This document shows, one piece after another, positions 42,010 to 42,317 of a DNA stretch of 42,317 bases. Each line of letters opens with the position of its first letter. Position 1 is the stretch's first letter. The notes beneath the pieces were generated by a model, which did not search any database, was not told where the DNA came from, and saw only the letters and a program-made list of their open reading frames with translations. The translations under genes and the position numbers were made by a program. The stretch is from contig JAGNEJ010000036.1 in assembly GCA_018003315.1 (NCBI GenBank), forward strand, positions 1-42,317, given 5' to 3'. This DNA comes from Verrucomicrobiales bacterium. GTDB lineage: Bacteria; Verrucomicrobiota; Verrucomicrobiia; Verrucomicrobiales; V1-33.

Positions 42010-42317
42010 GCCGATTAGTTTTGGGGAGAACGTCACGGATCAGGCGACGGCGAGCGCCAGACGTTGCTAACACGAGAGATCGCCTTCGAGCCGTTGCCTG
42101 CATCCGTTTTGTTCGCCTTGTCGTTCGTGGATTGCATCACTTTGCGTCAATTTGAAATAATGGATCAACTGAGGAGTCCTTGGTTTCAAGCTCCAAGCCG
42201 AACGGCTTGGAGCCGGGGCAGGTCGAATGGGGTGACTTGATTGGTTGGGAGCGTTGCACAGTTGCGGGGTGGTCGCAAGCACCAAGAAGGCGCTGCACCC
42301 CCGGATAAAGTTAGGGT
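42010..42317. other. Non-coding right end with possible integron R-box
   Basis: 308 bp without a convincing gene; the short ORFs here read as low-complexity sequence. TGCTAAC (42065-42071) matches the R-box seen at 41145, and the last bases, GTTAGGGT on the + strand (ACCCTAAC on the -), resemble another R-type box. I found no full attC between them. Confidence 0.35.
42191..42212. repeat. Perfect 10-bp hairpin
   Basis: CTCCAAGCCG and CGGCTTGGAG surround a two-base AA spacer. There is no T-run on either side, so not a typical terminator. It lies in the non-coding right end of the window and could be part of a further recombination site. Confidence 0.4.

Noticed and set aside
42067-42285. 72-codon - strand ORF at the right end
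   Set aside because: No protein-like pattern, and its stop is formed by the R-box-like GTTAGC; treated as non-coding.
1-42317. CRISPR arrays, rRNA and tRNA genes
   Set aside because: I saw no regularly spaced repeats and no recognisable rRNA or tRNA cloverleaf sequence by eye; a tRNA scan was not possible.

Overview
This 42.3 kb window looks like a chromosomal segment of a Verrucomicrobiota bacterium. That placement is an inference from gene content: an alternative complex III operon, Verrucomicrobia-style prepilins, a large esterase/sialidase fusion, an apionate-lactonase-like enzyme and a short omega subunit. It is GC-rich for most of its length, with a less GC-rich tail. Many genes lack a Shine-Dalgarno sequence and instead have a pyrimidine-rich TTTTC-type tract just before the start codon.

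Region 1 (1-17030, all +) is one long respiratory operon: the end of actA, then actB-actC-actD-actE-actF (alternative complex III, quinol:electron-acceptor oxidoreductase), a small membrane protein, a ccoN/ccoO/ccoP-like set, and an A-type cytochrome c oxidase (subunits I, III, IV, two small membrane proteins, subunit II). Four features stand out. The CcoN-like protein has lost every heme and copper ligand. Subunit I has Leu at the K-channel lysine position. Subunit III carries a hydrophilic insertion of about 330 residues. Subunit II ends in an azurin-like blue-copper domain. Together these suggest a respiratory chain wired differently from textbook complex III/complex IV, with the CcoNOP-like set perhaps acting as a cytochrome scaffold rather than an oxidase.

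Region 2 (17296-29116) holds an OPT-family transporter overlapping mog, a Dabb-domain protein, a secreted esterase-sialidase fusion, a type IV pilin-like protein with a clear terminator, a lipoprotein divergent from an exonuclease III gene, an HTH regulator with an ATTGT/ACAAT half-site cluster in its promoter, an orphan peptide-type ABC ATPase, and an overlapping D-apionate lactonase-like gene.

Region 3 (29259-37094) holds an orphan sensor histidine kinase, a zinc-ribbon membrane protein, a half-length aldehyde dehydrogenase next to a pyrimidine-nucleoside phosphorylase, a secreted protein with a PD-(D/E)xK-like signature, and on the - strand a likely rpoZ-smpB-ribF-pcp operon.

Region 4 (37503-40233, -) has a WXG100-like small protein followed by a helical partner, a pseudopilin, a LysR regulator and a decayed ORF. 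Region 5 (about 40434-42317) looks like a fragment of an integron-type gene-cassette array. It has three small - strand genes (NYN/PIN-like nuclease, a possibly frameshifted ORF, a zinc-ribbon protein) separated by attC-like hairpins, and the 3' end of a bacterial class C group II intron sits in what looks like another attC. No integrase is in the window. I saw no rRNA, tRNA or CRISPR.
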